From Gonium pectorale (lineage: Eukaryota; Chlorophyta; Chlorophyceae; Chlamydomonadales; Volvocaceae), in assembly GCA_001584585.1 (NCBI GenBank), contig LSYV01000002.1:5112921-5176920 (forward strand): a stretch of 64,000 bases of DNA. The letters run 5' to 3'. Every line of letters begins with the position of its first letter. Within the stretch, counting starts at the first letter, position 1. Both the position numbers and the translations under genes were made by a program. Of this stretch, positions 1 through 11,424 are shown in pieces. The notes under the pieces were generated by a model. The model had not been told where the DNA came from. It ran no database searches and was given only the letters and a program-made list of their open reading frames with translations.

Positions 1-417
1 CGTTGGCGCGCACGTTCACGGAGCCCAGGCTCCCCGAGTAGGACCCGCTTTCGGCTGGTGAGGCATGCAGCTGGCGACTTGCGGACGCCCAACAACGTGG
101 GGGCGGCTCGCAGCAGCCGGGCGCGATTGCCGGCCGCTGAAGTACGGATGACATGACCACCTGAGCAGAGGCACTGTGAAAATGGGAAGCTGTGAGTGAG
201 CGTAACGCAGGCCCTGGTTATTTATTAGGCAGCAGTGGTGGTGCAGTGAGCAACGGACGCTGAAGTGATGCAAGGGCTGTTGGCGAGAGAGGTGTTGCTG
301 TCGGAGGGAAGGGTGCATGGCTGTGCGCACGGGACGCTGCGGTGTCTGGCCGTCGGCCCGCATCCGCAACCCTGCCTCTGGGGGGCAGCGATGGCCGCAC
401 ATGCCGTCCTCCTGCAG
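1..417. other. No gene recognised at the left edge
   Basis: Open frames exist on both strands, as expected in GC-rich DNA, but none has convincing codon bias or splice context. The last bases form a pyrimidine-rich acceptor leading into the candidate exon at 418. Earlier exons of that gene may lie here or left of the window. Confidence 0.5.
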
Positions 418-563
418 GCGAGTACTTCGGAGCGTTGTTGCGTGCCCAGCACCACTGTGTTATCGGTACGGAGGCACATGGATCTGCGTGGTGCCCGGAG
501 TGTCGCCCGTCGAAGAGCCTGAGCACGTGGCCATATGCACCCAAATGGAACTCTGATGCCATA
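418..563 (+). CDS. Candidate internal exon of an unrecognised gene
   Basis: A strong acceptor (tcctcctgcag, ending at 417) opens a frame reading GEYFGALLRAQHHCVIGTEA and continuing with a WCPEC motif to KWNSDAI. It is closed by a strong donor GTACGTAAG at 564. The exon is 146 nt with incoming phase 1 and outgoing phase 0. The peptide looks protein-like and contains a CPEC pair, but no family was recognised. Flanking exons were not found with confidence; the next obvious acceptor, near 633, would put a stop directly after the junction. The gene may begin left of the window. An overlapping frame ending in CTQMEL* is also open, so the choice of frame is not certain. Confidence 0.33.
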
Positions 564-1238
564 GTACGTAAGAATGCCTTTTGCACGTAGTCTTACGATG
601 CCGCTGTGTCTTGTGCGAACCTGCTTGCGGCAGTGAGAGGGCCAGGGTACATCACAGTATGTAGACCATACCCTGATCTGACCCGGCGCTTGTGCCTCGT
701 ACCCTGCGTCCTTCAATCAGCACATTCCATTCATACGAGGACCGTATTCTGTAATTTTTTTAGTGCCGTGGCGCTGCCCGTCCGAGCCCGTCACGCTGAC
801 TGCACACCCGGCTGGCGGCTCTCTAGAGTAGAAGTCAAAGCTCATCTCACAGACAGGACAAATGCTTACATTAAGCAGGTCCTCTAACCAGCATTCGCGG
901 CCAACGCCGCGGTCACACCACCCTTGCCGTACGTTCACTCACGGGACGTAGTCCAGTGTCCGGGCGTCGACTCTTCGTCTCACCACCACAAAACCAACAA
1001 CCGTCATAAACAACCGTTCCGGCATTAATATTCCGGCAATAATACTACACGCCAAGATGGCAAAGGGCTCACGGGAAGGCCCGTCCCTTGTCGCACCTGC
1101 ACACGACGAAACAGGCCATATCGTGGCCAACGCAACCAGTTACTCTCATCACACTCCCCTCTCCCTAGTACTCGCTCACGCAGTCCGGGCGGCACAGGTA
1201 AGTCCGGCGGGGCCAACGGGCCCGTGCGGGTTTCGAGC
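564..1238. other. Stretch without a recognised gene
   Basis: Holds the 3' flank of the minus-strand plastid gene and probably the 3' flank of the candidate exon to its left. No convincing splice-bounded exon was seen on either strand. Confidence 0.5.
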
Positions 1239-1948
1239 CTACAGGTCGCCCCAGCTGTCGTCCTTCTGGTTCTGCTTCTGCTGGCCCGCCCCCAGGCTGC
1301 GGATGACATTGAAGACAACGCTGAACAGGAGAGTAATAGCCATGAGCCCCAGCAGACCGGAGAAGAAGGAGCCGGGCATGAAGATGGGGACACCGAAGCC
1401 GAAGCCGAAGCCACCGAAGGGCGAGAAGCCGAAGGGGCTGAACATCGGCGCGGCAGGAGCGACCACAACGGTGGTGTTGTTCACAACAGTCGGCCTGCGC
1501 ACAGAGGGACTAACGCAGCGTCGTCAGGTGTCCACAGAACCGCATGCTGCAAGCATACGGCACGCATAGCGATCCCAACCATGGCATGAAGTGCATTAAA
1601 CGAGGAGCAAACAGGGCCATTCACTTGACAGCTTCAGGAACCTACTCCCGATCCTCAGCCTACGACCACCACTCACGCGGCCTGCGTCTGGATGTTGCGC
1701 GACGGGGCAGCCGACTTGCGGGCAGCAAAGCCGCTGGAGCCACCCACACGACCGCCTGAGCGGGATGACGCGGCCAGAGCGTCCTCGGGCATCGCGGCGC
1801 CAGCGATGAGGGCAGCGGCAACCATGGACGCCAGGGGCAGGGCAACAGCCTTCACAGGCGAGGTCTCCTCCTTCTGGGCGCGGCAGACGACGACCCGGCG
1901 CGAAACAGCGGGCCGGGCCGACAGCATTGGGGCACGCTGGAGCATCAT
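1239..1948 (-). CDS. Plastid-targeted small membrane protein, resembles the N-terminal part of DUF1517-type proteins
   Basis: Two exons on the minus strand, 1948-1677 and 1494-1239, join in phase (intron GTGAGT...GCAG) to give 175 aa. The first ~30 residues (MMLQRAPMLSARPAVSRRVV) look like an algal chloroplast transit peptide. They are followed by an Ala-rich hydrophobic stretch ending in AMPEDALAA, typical of a thylakoid or inner-membrane signal with an AxA-like site. Then come a Ser/Gly/Arg segment (SSRSGGRVGGSSG) and a Phe/Gly/Pro-rich region, and one clear transmembrane helix (FFSGLLGLMAITLLFSVVFN). The protein ends KDDSWGDL*. The Ser/Gly/Arg plus FGFG pattern recalls the start of DUF1517 proteins of plants and cyanobacteria, which are longer. 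A GT lies at the stop codon, so a further downstream exon cannot be excluded. Identification as DUF1517-like is inference. Confidence 0.7.
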
Positions 1949-2332
1949 CTTTCTTTAAGTGTGGATCAATCAAATGGTGCTGCGCGTGTTAGATGTGTGG
2001 AGAAGGTAAGTTGTGAACTGGGTTCTTATGGAGCGGCACGTCCTGCACGACGGCCGAACCACCCCTCAACCGCCAGCTTCATGTGTCGGCCCGGTGCCTC
2101 CTCAGCAAAACCTATCGCTGCCATTAATAACTGTACCGCCCTTTGGCCTTTGCACACGATGGAGGAGTGTCATGTCTCGGGCCAGTTGTGGCCACAGTTG
2201 TGGCCTAAATCATGATCGCCGTGAAACTATGCACACAAAGTATGACAAGTACTCATAGACCGGTATTGGGCACCCAGTAACCGGGAATCGCAGTCGCTGC
2301 CAGGTTCGCTGCTGTCAGTGGGCCTTCATACG
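1949..2332. promoter_or_regulatory. Divergent intergenic region between the plastid protein and the DMT transporter
   Basis: A 384-bp interval separates the two start codons of oppositely transcribed genes, so both promoters and both 5' UTRs must lie here. It is less GC-rich than the flanking exons. No specific motif could be assigned by eye. Confidence 0.45.
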
Positions 2333-5300
2333 ATGGCGCTTGAGGGCAGTCTGGCGCGTGATGTGCCGCTGGAGGGGGCGCGTCCCGGCGACGAAGCGAA
2401 GCGGGACCCTGGCTACAGCCGCCTGCAGCAGGTACCAGCAAACTGGCCAGCGGGCAGCGCGTGGGATGCGGCCCCTCTTGCCCCATACCCCCCCCTTAAG
2501 ACCCCTTGAGCAACTCGACACGCTTCCGGCCAGGTCTTGGGTTGCTGTTACGTGCGTGCTGGGGTATCTACCTGCAGTGCAGCTCCACCTCCCTGCGTGC
2601 TTGTGGAAAGCTGCTGCCGACCGTCAAGGCGGGCACCCCTTGCCTCTCCAACCTTAACCGCCACACCGCCAGTTGGGGCCCCATATCGCTACGCCCAGAC
2701 AGCTCCCGCCTCGCCAATCTCCGCGCACGCGTTGCTTTGTCCTTGCTCCCCCGGCCCCCACCCCCCGCGACCACGGCGCTCCACCTTCCCTGCCGGGCGC
2801 GCCCTGTGGCCCCGTGCCCGCTCCCAACCCCGGTGCTGCCCCCTCACATCCCTGCCTCTCCACCCCTCTCCCCTGCCCTCCCTATATCCCTTCCCCCAAC
2901 CTCCTCCTCCGGCCCCGCCTTGCGCCCAGCTGTACGGCTCAGCCATCCTGCTAGTCACCGCGGTGCTGTGGGCCAGCGGTGCCCCCGCGACCAAGTACCT
3001 CTTCCTGCTGCCGGCGCCGCCCAGTGCCGCGCTGCTGACGGCGTGCATCGCCGTCATCACCGCCGCCTTCCTGTGGGTGGGGCTGCTGGGCAGCGCAATG
3101 GAGGTCGGCGGCGGGGCGGGCCCGGAGGCAGCAGGAGCTGCCGGCGGCAGTGCTGCAACCGCCGCTGCGCGGCGGCGGGACGGCACAGCGGACGCCGGCG
3201 GCGCCGCCTCCGCCTCGGCGGCGGCAGATGGCGAAGCGGCGGAGGCGGAGGCTCTCCTGATGAGCGGCATGCACGCGGCCGGCGCGGCGGGGCCGGTGGG
3301 CGCGGGCAAGGCCGTGCGGCGCGCGACGCGGGAGCTTCGCGCGGAGCAGGAGCACGAGTGGGAGCGGGAGGCGCGGGGCTGGGACGTGGGCGGGCCGAGC
3401 TCGGAGGCGGAGGAGCGGGAGGCGCTGCTGGGCGGGAGTCCCTTCAAGACGCGTGAGGGGCAGCGCGACCCCGCGCACCCGCACCTGCATGTGCGCCACG
3501 GCGAGGCGGGCCCCGGGCCGGGGTCGTTCGCGTCGGGAGGCCCGAGCCAGGGCCATGGCCAGGGCCACGGTGACAGGCGGCGGCCCCTGGGTGCCGGCGC
3601 ACACAGACCCACCTCGTCGTGGGCGTTTTGGGACAAGTGGAGGCCGGTCAGCCCGATTTCTGCCTCGCGGACGGGGTCTCTAGTGGGCGGAACTCCTAGC
3701 GCCAGTCATAACGGGGGCGATGGTGGCGCTTGCGGCGGTGAGGGATCCACCGGGCCGCATGCCAACGGCTTGCGTGCCTTGGGCTCGCCGCGGCCGGGAG
3801 CTGCAGAGCTGCCCCGCCCCGCCAGCGACGTGCGGCCACCCTCCTTGGACGGCATAGTGGCGGCGCCCAAGTCGCCGCCGCCACACAATCACCGCTCGCA
3901 CTCAAGCGCCTGTCCGACATCCACGCCGGCCGTGGTGCGGGCGGCTTCACGCTCGAGCGGCGGCGGCGACGGCGGTGGGACCCGCGTCCGACTGCAGTTC
4001 CTGTCCGCCCCTGCCGCCAACCTCCCGGCCGCGGGGCTGGAGCTGGGCTGCTACAGCGTGGCCGCCAACGCGCTGGGCGCCTGGGGCATGCAGCGCATCT
4101 CCGCCACCCGCTACGCCTCCCTGGCGCAGGCCACCAGCCTGGTCACCCCCGCCATGGTGGCGCTGAGCGGCGGGCGCGTGGGGCTGCCCGTGTGGGCCGC
4201 GTGCTGCTGCGGCGCCGCCGGCAGCGCCATGGTGGCGCTGGACAGCTCGGTGCACGCAGCCGCCACGACGGCGGCGGACGCAGACGTGGTGGCGGCGGCC
4301 GCGGGCACGGGGAACGGGCATGGCGGAGGGCATGGAGGCGTCAGCGGCGGGCGCGGCCTGCTGGGGCTGTTGGAGGCCGCCGTGGCCGCTGCCGCCGATA
4401 GCGCCGCTGCGGGCACGCGAATGCTGCTACCGGGCGCCCACACGGCGTCTGGTGGCGCGGCTGCGGACGCGGGTGCCGGCAGCGTCGGCTCCGTGAAGGG
4501 CGGCGGCGGCGGTAGCAGCGGTGGCGGGCTGTCGGTGCAGACCGCCGGCGCCGTGTACGTGCTGCTGAGCTGCGTGTTCTGGGGCCTGGGCACTGTGCGC
4601 CTGGGCGTGCACAGCGGCCGCTTCCCGCCGCTGCAGCTGGCGGCCGCGGCAGCGGCGGCGTACGCGGGGCTGGCGCTGGCGTGGCTGTCCTCCGAGATCA
4701 TTGGTAGGGTGTCCCGGCGCGGACGGTGCCGGCAGGGGCGTGCAGCGGCTGCGGGGCCTCAGCGGCGCAGTGCCTTTGCTGCGTGATGCGGGAGGGAGGG
4801 TTGCTCCTAGGCGTCTCTCCTGCCGGCTCCATGGCGCTTCCTGCCGAGTGCGCCGCGCCATGGCCGTGTCCAGGCAGGCGGGCTGAGTGCGGGGGTGGTA
4901 AGTGCGTGAAGGGCGTGCCGCAGCCTGGGCGCTGAACGGCCAGGCACGTGGGGTAGGGTTGCTCGCCGACTTCGGCCGCCCCCAGGAGAACGCAGACCCG
5001 CACCTGAGCCCGCAATGCCAGGCAGCCTCCCATCGCACTCCCTCGCACTGCAACAACCCCCTGCCGCGCCGTTCGCATATCCACTCGAACCTTGCCTGGC
5101 CCCTCGTGCGCCCGCAGGCTCCTCCGCCAGCGCCCAGTCGGACTTCCTGGAGCTGGGCGTGCTGCTGCGCAACCACGTGACGACGGCGCTGCTGCTGTGG
5201 GCGGGGCTGGGGCCGGGGGCGCTGTCCAGCTACCTGCAGGTGGGCCGGGTGGGCGAGTAAGGGCTGGCGGCGGTGGGAGAGAGGGCGCCCGCACGAGAGG

Positions 5301-6097
5301 GCGCTTGGGCTGGAAGGGGCCCGAGCGCTTCGGGCAGTTGTTGGGTGTGTTGCACCCCGGTGTATCGGTGGCTGAGGGGCCTGGCTGCCGCGCTCCTGCC
5401 TAGACTACCGTGTTGGCCGCTGGAGGGCTCGAGGTGCGGCCCATGTCCGGGAGCTGGGAGCTGGGAACAGGGTGGCGGTGCGGGGGCAGCCAGCCGCGGT
5501 CGGGCGGGCGGGCCTGAAGCCACCCTGGCTGGTCGCCCCACAGGGGTAGGCGACGCGGCAGCTGTCAGGATGCGTGCGTGCGCTGTGCACCGGGTGGGTG
5601 CATCGAGCTTGCCGTGCGTCCGCATAGACTATCCTCCGCGCCGTGATGCGCGCCGCCCTCCCCCCCCCATCCCCTTGTCCACCCTGCAGGTGTTGGGGCA
5701 GCGAACTGTGCCGCCCGCGCAGGCGCAGGTAGGAGGGAGCGGGGTCCGCTGGACCGACGGTAGCAGCGGCGGCTGGGGTGCAGCCACAGCCAGGGGCCAC
5801 CGGGCCTGCAGCCACCGGCCACGCACGCATTGCTGCGTCAGATGATGCATGTAGGCAACTTGCCTATGGGACAAGCGCAGCCTGGCCGGCAAGTGGCCCG
5901 CGGGTCGTTTCTCCTCACAGTGGCTCCTTGGCCGCCCGGCGTTCCCCTCCTGTCCGCAGGTCCTGTTCAGCAGCACGCCGCTGTGGTCCGCCCTCATCGC
6001 CCAGCTGCTGCTGCCCGGGGAGGCGATGGGGCCGCTGGCCTGGGGTGGCGGGGCGGTCATGCTGGCGGCCTCGCTGCTGGCCTCGATCATGCAGTAG
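2333..6097 (+). CDS. EamA/DMT-superfamily membrane transporter with a very long low-complexity loop
   Basis: Five exons, 2333-2431, 2930-4703, 5118-5239, 5690-5728 and 5960-6097, stay in phase and encode about 723 aa. The start ATG at 2333 gives a short hydrophilic lead (MALEGSLARDVPLEG...). The first helix follows directly across the splice (YGSAILLVTAVLWASGAPAT). Recognisable DMT features are this N-terminal helix with a WASG-type motif, a middle block (GLELGCYSVAANALGAWGMQ, then SATRYASLAQATSLVTPAMVALSGG), and the C-terminal pair SYLQVLGQRTVPPAQAQVLF and PLWSALIAQLLLPGE. These correspond to the second EamA half, and the last helix ends ASLLASIMQ*. Between helices 2 and 3 is an Ala/Gly/Ser/His-rich insertion of over 300 residues, and another Ala-rich insertion follows the middle block. 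Substrate is unknown. Plant relatives are often plastid or endomembrane transporters. Confidence 0.8.
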
Positions 6098-7562
6098 GCG
6101 GAGGCGCGGGGGGGGGCGCAGACGAACGCGAACATTACCGGTAGTAGTGGGTAGTGGGGACTTGAAGGAGAAAAAGACATGAACAACGACGAGCTGGGCG
6201 CCCGAAGCGTTTGCCCCGTAGTGGGGGCGTGGGGGAGGGGGGGGCATGGCTCAGCGCGTGCACGCGGGTGCTTCCGATGGGCTCCGGCGAGGGCTCGGAG
6301 GCAGCTGTGTGGTCACAGCGGTGTCTGCCTGGGGGCCTGTCCGGGCCAGGGATCGGACTGGCAGGTGGCCGGATACGGTAGCCGCAGAGGGATGGGGCGA
6401 GCACGGTAGGTGCGTGCACGAGGGACGTGAAGCCGTGCGGCCGGCGCAGCCCATTCGAGGGAGACGATGCGCATAGCGCGGCCGTACACTTGCGAGGACC
6501 GGAGCGCTGTCGAGTTCTATGCAGGAGTCAGAGTCAGGCAGGCGAGGTGCAGCGCTGGCCCGCTGGACGGCCGGGCACCTGGGAATGGCCCCAGCACCTG
6601 CGGTCGTGCAATCAGGCAAGCGTAGACGTAGAATATGCGGCTGATGCGGTAGCTGAGACTTTCTTCCTGGTTGGGTGGGAAACCCATGTACGCGAATGAG
6701 TTCTTCAATGGCTGCAAAGCATTTTTGGAACGTTGAGGTGGCCTTAATCACGCCGGGTCCCAATGGTGGCGCATCGAACGGCTCGACGGCGTGGCGCTCG
6801 ACGTTAGTGGCGGTTGAGCTGTGCGCCCAGCCAAATGAGGCTATGTGTGAATGCCGTGCCCTCAGCTGTACTGCATGCTCTTCTTTCTATGCGTGGGCTG
6901 AAGTTACAGCAACCGACCGTTGGCCCATCACGACAGCCGAGCAGCCGATGATGGAAGAGGTCTTTTTGCGAATAGTGCCCGTGTGACGACTTGCCTAAAT
7001 GATCTAGGAGACATGCGCGTGCGGCGACAAGAAGGTATGTGGGGCTTGCATGGCTGCCAGCCAAATGCAGGACACGCAGGGTGAAGAAGACACACGCGGT
7101 GGGCTGCTACAACACGTCCTGATAAAACGCTGAACTTGTGGTGAAAAGGTTATGGGGCCTTTTGATCTGAGCGCCGGCGAGCAGCGGGGCAGGTGCCAGT
7201 CTTCCCTGGGGCAAGGATTTACACTCGCGGCGAGGGACCCGCGGGCACGTAAGCCGGTGTCTGAGCAATTTAAAACCGAGGCAGTAACGAGGTGGCGCGT
7301 GACGGTGCAAGGCCTTCTCTCATACAGTTGTAAAGTGCATTTCTCGACAGTGACGAAACGGGTACGGTTGGTCGACGGTTAACGGAGGGCTCCCTCCGGC
7401 ACAGATTCGCGCCTTTAAAAGACCTCCGGAACGTAAAACAGCAACCTTTCTAACTGATACGTCAGTGGTCATCACTCCAATTGCGAACACGTAAACAGCT
7501 CCGACGTGGTTTTTTATTGGCGCCTCAGCGCATACTCTGTAGTCGGTACCGGAGAAGCAAGC
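6098..7562. other. Intergenic region with a dispersed repeat copy
   Basis: Contains the 3' flank of the DMT gene and the 5' flank of the next plus-strand gene. The segment 6161-6202 is a copy of a short repeat also found in two CHD introns (33364-33410 and 37014-37050). No splice-supported coding exon was seen on either strand. Confidence 0.5.
6161..6202 (-). repeat. Dispersed repeat A, copy 1
   Basis: Contains AACGACGAGCTGGGCGCC preceded by a GAAGGAGAAAAAG stretch. The same order of elements occurs in two introns of the CHD gene. This copy lies just downstream of the DMT stop codon. Confidence 0.5.
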
Positions 7563-9866
7563 ATGGGCTCGTTAGTGCCCGGGTGGGATGCGGAACTGGT
7601 GCCTCCGCGAGGTGCGCCGGGTCGGCAGGCGCCGCGTCAGCACTGCGTACATAAAGGGTATCTTGCCACCTTGCAGACCTGACTCCAGACCCGGAATTGA
7701 GCATCGACAAGCCGGAACCGGAGCCCGAGGGCTATTTTGCCCGCCTGCGCAGCCACAGGTACTTCAGTGCCGGGTCGATGCGTTCCGTTGTTGGTACCAG
7801 AGGCCGAGGCTGATGCAGAAGACTCTCACGTCCCACGCAGGCAAAGCAGTGAGTCCGAAGCGCCGAGCTTATCGCGCGCCTCGGCTCCGCTCGCGGGAAT
7901 AGGACACACCCAGCCGACGAAGCTGCAGCCCCCGGGACACGTGAACCGCACATCCTCCCTCTCATACCCGGGTAAGGCGGCTTGCACCTGTTCATCGGCA
8001 TCAACCAAAGCTACTGCAGCGTCTTTGGGGTGTGAACCGTGCTGGGCACCCACCGAACACCAGCCCTCAAACTCTGCACCGACTGATTTCCTGTATCCTG
8101 TGCAGTCAAGAGCCACCCCGAGACGGGCCCGGCGCGCCATCGACTGCCACATCACGAGGCGCCGCACAAATACACGTTCACGGTGGGGCGGAATGTGGAA
8201 TGTGGGAAGAGGCTCAGGTCAGGTCTGCCTAGTACGGTGCATTCGGTGCTCCGCCGCATGGGTGCAGTCACGTGTCAGTGAGGCCATGGAGCCCCTGCCA
8301 TGCAGCGTACCAGATGACACGTTGCTGTGGGCCTCTGAAGGCGTCATACTCACGCTCCGAGACTAACACAGCACGAGCTGCGCCAGCTATTAACTCTTGC
8401 GCCCAGTGTGCGCAAGAGGTAGGTCAGCTGCCGCGGCCAGTTGCTTGCTAGAATCGGCGAAAGGGTCGCTCTTCTTGCTCCCCCGTTTCCGCAGGACTGG
8501 ACGGAGGAGCTTACGACGCTGCGCAGCAGCCTGCCGCATCGGTCCAGCTCCCAGGTGTGGCGGCGGCAACTGTTTAGGCGCCGCAACGCCGTTTGGAAGA
8601 CCGGGCTGTCTGGCTACTAGGTGCCGTATCGCACAATACTTTGCTTGGCGTGTGGTGCCGTAACGCCTGGGCCCCGCGCGTCTGCCTCTGTACGCCTGGC
8701 GGCTTGCGGCCTTGGACAAAAAAGAAAACCAGAAACGGGGAAGGCAACCTCTACGGACATATGTGATGTTTCCAGCAGGGCGGGTGAGGTCTACGAGCAG
8801 ACGGGCCCTCCTTGCTTGGATTCTTGGACGCCCCGCTGACCCCCCTGGCCCCCGTGGCGGCTGCCCTACCTTGCCTTCTTCTTTTCATAGGGCGGCCACG
8901 ACGACAAGCACGGATCACCGGGCGCTGACAAGCACGGCCCTGCCTGGTGGGTACCGTACCGGGTAGGCGTGTGGACATGCGCTTGAGCCGCAGCCGTCCA
9001 CGCCCTCACTATACGCCGCAAGTGCTGCGGCCAAGACCGCTGCCTGAAATGTGTGCGATGGACCGTGGAGGGCGCCCCGTGTTCGCAACTCGCAACTCGT
9101 TGCGCGCCACTCCTGCGCTGACGATCGTTGCGCTTGTCGTTCCCGGCCGCTAGCTGCTTGCGTGTCACCGTACGGGCCACGGGTTACCGGTCACGGCGTG
9201 AGCCCCTCTCCACCCTCCTGCGGGAGACGTGTGCGGGTGTGTGCTACGTGGCCGGCCGCAGGTGGCGCGCTCTGGAGGTGGGCCACCTCAACGAGCAGCC
9301 CGACACGGAGGCGGCGGAGCAGGGCGCGGGCGCCCACCACTCCACCTTCGTCCCGCAGGTGCTCCCGCAGCAGCGCCAGCAGCTGGACTTCGGGGACCGC
9401 GGCTAGGGGCGCAGACATGGGAGCATGGACCGCGGTGAGGGGCGCAGGAGCGCGGCGGCAGCACATGTGTAGGAATGTTTGGCGGGGTTAAACGTGGGAC
9501 TGGCGGCAGGTGCGGCAGCAGACATTTGCCTGCACGTTAAGGGGACGGCTGGTTTCCCGGGAGTGAGCTTCACGGGCTGCTGAGTGCCACACATTGACAC
9601 GCAACCGCTGCTGGGTCGTGGGTTGGCCTTGGCCGTGGGCAGTTGGATGGGATGATAGTTGATGGGCCCGGGGCGCCCGGGCGTATGCAGGCCTACTCTG
9701 CAGGGCTTTAATTGGACTAATCATTGTTTTCGGGCCTTGCGGGATCCCCTGAGTTTTGTCGACTGCTTTAGGTTTCGTGAACGGCGACGAGGGGGAGGTT
9801 CTAGGGAGTGGCATCCACGAGTACAGCTGTCCCGTGGGCGCGTCGCTGCAGCTGTGCTGCACGTAG
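7563..9866 (+). CDS. Unrecognised multi-exon gene (hypothetical protein)
   Basis: Start ATG at 7563 opens MGSLVPGWDAELVPPR. In-phase exons follow: 7563-7611, 7677-7758 (DLTPDPELSIDKPEPEPEGY), 7841-7971 (RQSSESEAPSLSRASAP...) and 8106-8217 (VKSHPETGPARHR..., ending YTFTVGRNVECGKRLR). Each has a pyrimidine-rich acceptor and a GT donor with matching phase. Further likely exons are 8279-8342, 8494-8553 (DWTEELTTLRSSLPHRSSSQ), about 9276-9358 (HLNEQPDTEAAEQ...STFVPQ), 9510-9562 (VRQQTFACTLRGRLVSR) and a terminal exon 9772-9866 (FVNGDEGEVLGSGIHEYSCP...LCCT*). Junctions after 8342, into 9276 and into 9772 are uncertain; the last does not match in phase without another small exon or a very short intron. 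No domain was recognised. Existence of a gene here is well supported; the exact model is not. Confidence 0.5.
8724..8817 (+). repeat. Dispersed repeat R1, copy 1 (intronic)
   Basis: Shares about 95 bp with 57904-58013. The core CAGAAACGGGGAAGGCAACC and the block GTGATGTTTCCAGCAGGGCG are identical in both copies, and the 3' part (GAGGTctACGAGC..ACGGG) is similar. It sits in the inferred intron between the exons at 8494-8553 and about 9276. Confidence 0.75.
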
Positions 9867-11424
9867 GGATCTAGGGCTTACAATGCGCTGCCAGGTATAG
9901 TTGCCCGATGCGTTGATCCATAACGCTGCGTGCCAAGTGCTGCACAGGCTTGCGGCCCCTGATAACGCCAGTTGTAATGTAATGCCGGTAACGCCGGTTA
10001 CAAGACAGATACGGTTACAGACAGCATCTGCCTTTACACGCAAGCTTCCTTACAACTTGCCCAGCAGCAGCATCGACTGTGGCAGTTGCCATAGGGAAGG
10101 GTCAGTTGGGTAGAGCGGAGCCGCACCCAACATATCACACCGCAAAGAACGCAGCCTTGAGACATCGTGCAAGAGTACTGCACGCAGGCAGTGCTCGCTA
10201 TGTACATTAAGAATGCATGCGTGTAGCCGTACAGTTGGGCCCTCACCCACAACGCACTCAACCCAACGCTCGCCCCTCAAAAGACGTTCGCCTGAATGGG
10301 CGCAATGTGCTCTCCCGACACGCACGCCCCCAAGAGGCGTACAATGCTACATGCATTCCAAACATGGCTGCGTCGCTTGGGCGCCGTCCGGGAGCGTACC
10401 GCGCCTTGCCGCAGGGGGCCGGTCCCGAGGGGCCATTGCATGGGATACGCCCACGCCCACGCAGTCACTGGGACACGCCCGGACACACAAGCAAACACTG
10501 GCGCAATTTCGAGTCATGCCAAACCTACCGAAACAATCTATCAATGCTTTAGATGCATCGCAGTTAGTCGACGTAGAGGTTCGTCCAGCGCGCCCCTGTG
10601 TTCACGCCGCACGCTGCAGGCGGAGCACGGCGCATGCGTTCGCGGCGCGCAGAGGGCCGACATGGGGCCCCTATGGCGGAAACAATAACCCTGGGGTCGC
10701 GACCAGCTGGCGCCGTATCCAGCAACGCATAGCATAGCATGCACACAGTTGATGCAAAGCCCGGTCCAAGCCAATTCACATCTTCGGCGCCATCGTTCGT
10801 CCCCCCTCTCAGCCAGCCAGGGGAGCGAAGTCGCAGTGGACCGCCGATGCACTCGGATGCCAATTCTGAGCGACGCCGACGACGGCATTCCAGCTCCCGC
10901 ATATGCAGACATACACCATGCGCGGACGCACGGCACTTGCAACGCGCGCATGCCCGCTTATGGCCATCCCGCAACCATCTTCGGAAGTTATGAGGTGGTG
11001 GGACTGCCACCGTCGCACCCGTAGCACAAGCGGCCAGCTCGCCGCGCACGAAAAACGGCAGGCCCCTGAGGCCGTGGCAAACGACCGCCTGCACGGCGAA
11101 CGACTCCACTAGGGCCTGTCCGCGACATCTCTGCGATTCGCCGCATGCCCGCGGCTCCCTAGGGTCCAGTGGGTGAGGAATAGTGTACTGCCGCTGCACG
11201 GCCCAATGAACACGCTGTCTGTCGACGCCGTCGCTGTCAAGACTCCTGCAGCCTTACACCTGCTTTCAAGGCTTCTTCGCGTCGAAACTAACACCGAATC
11301 ACAAACAATCAAGTTCCGTACAGCTGGGATGGAGGTTCACAGCTCATGGCAAAACACAAAGCAGGACGAGGCCGGGACCCGCGGAGGCGCAGCGCGGAAG
11401 CGCCCTCGCTGCGTACGGCACAGC
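9867..11424. other. Convergent intergenic region, no gene recognised
   Basis: The plus-strand gene ends at 9866 and the minus-strand gene ends at 11425, so this should contain both 3' UTRs. A long minus-strand open frame at 10564-11199 lacks coding character. No RNA gene or clear repeat was seen. Confidence 0.45.

Noticed and set aside
2689..3636. Long minus-strand open frame opposite the DMT transporter
   Set aside because: A shadow frame of the Ala/Gly-rich coding exon. The plus strand carries the conserved membrane helices and in-phase introns.
10564..11199. A 211-codon open frame on the minus strand
   Set aside because: Composition is Arg/Ala/Cys-rich as expected from random GC-rich DNA, with no domain, no splice context and no G/C-ending codon preference.
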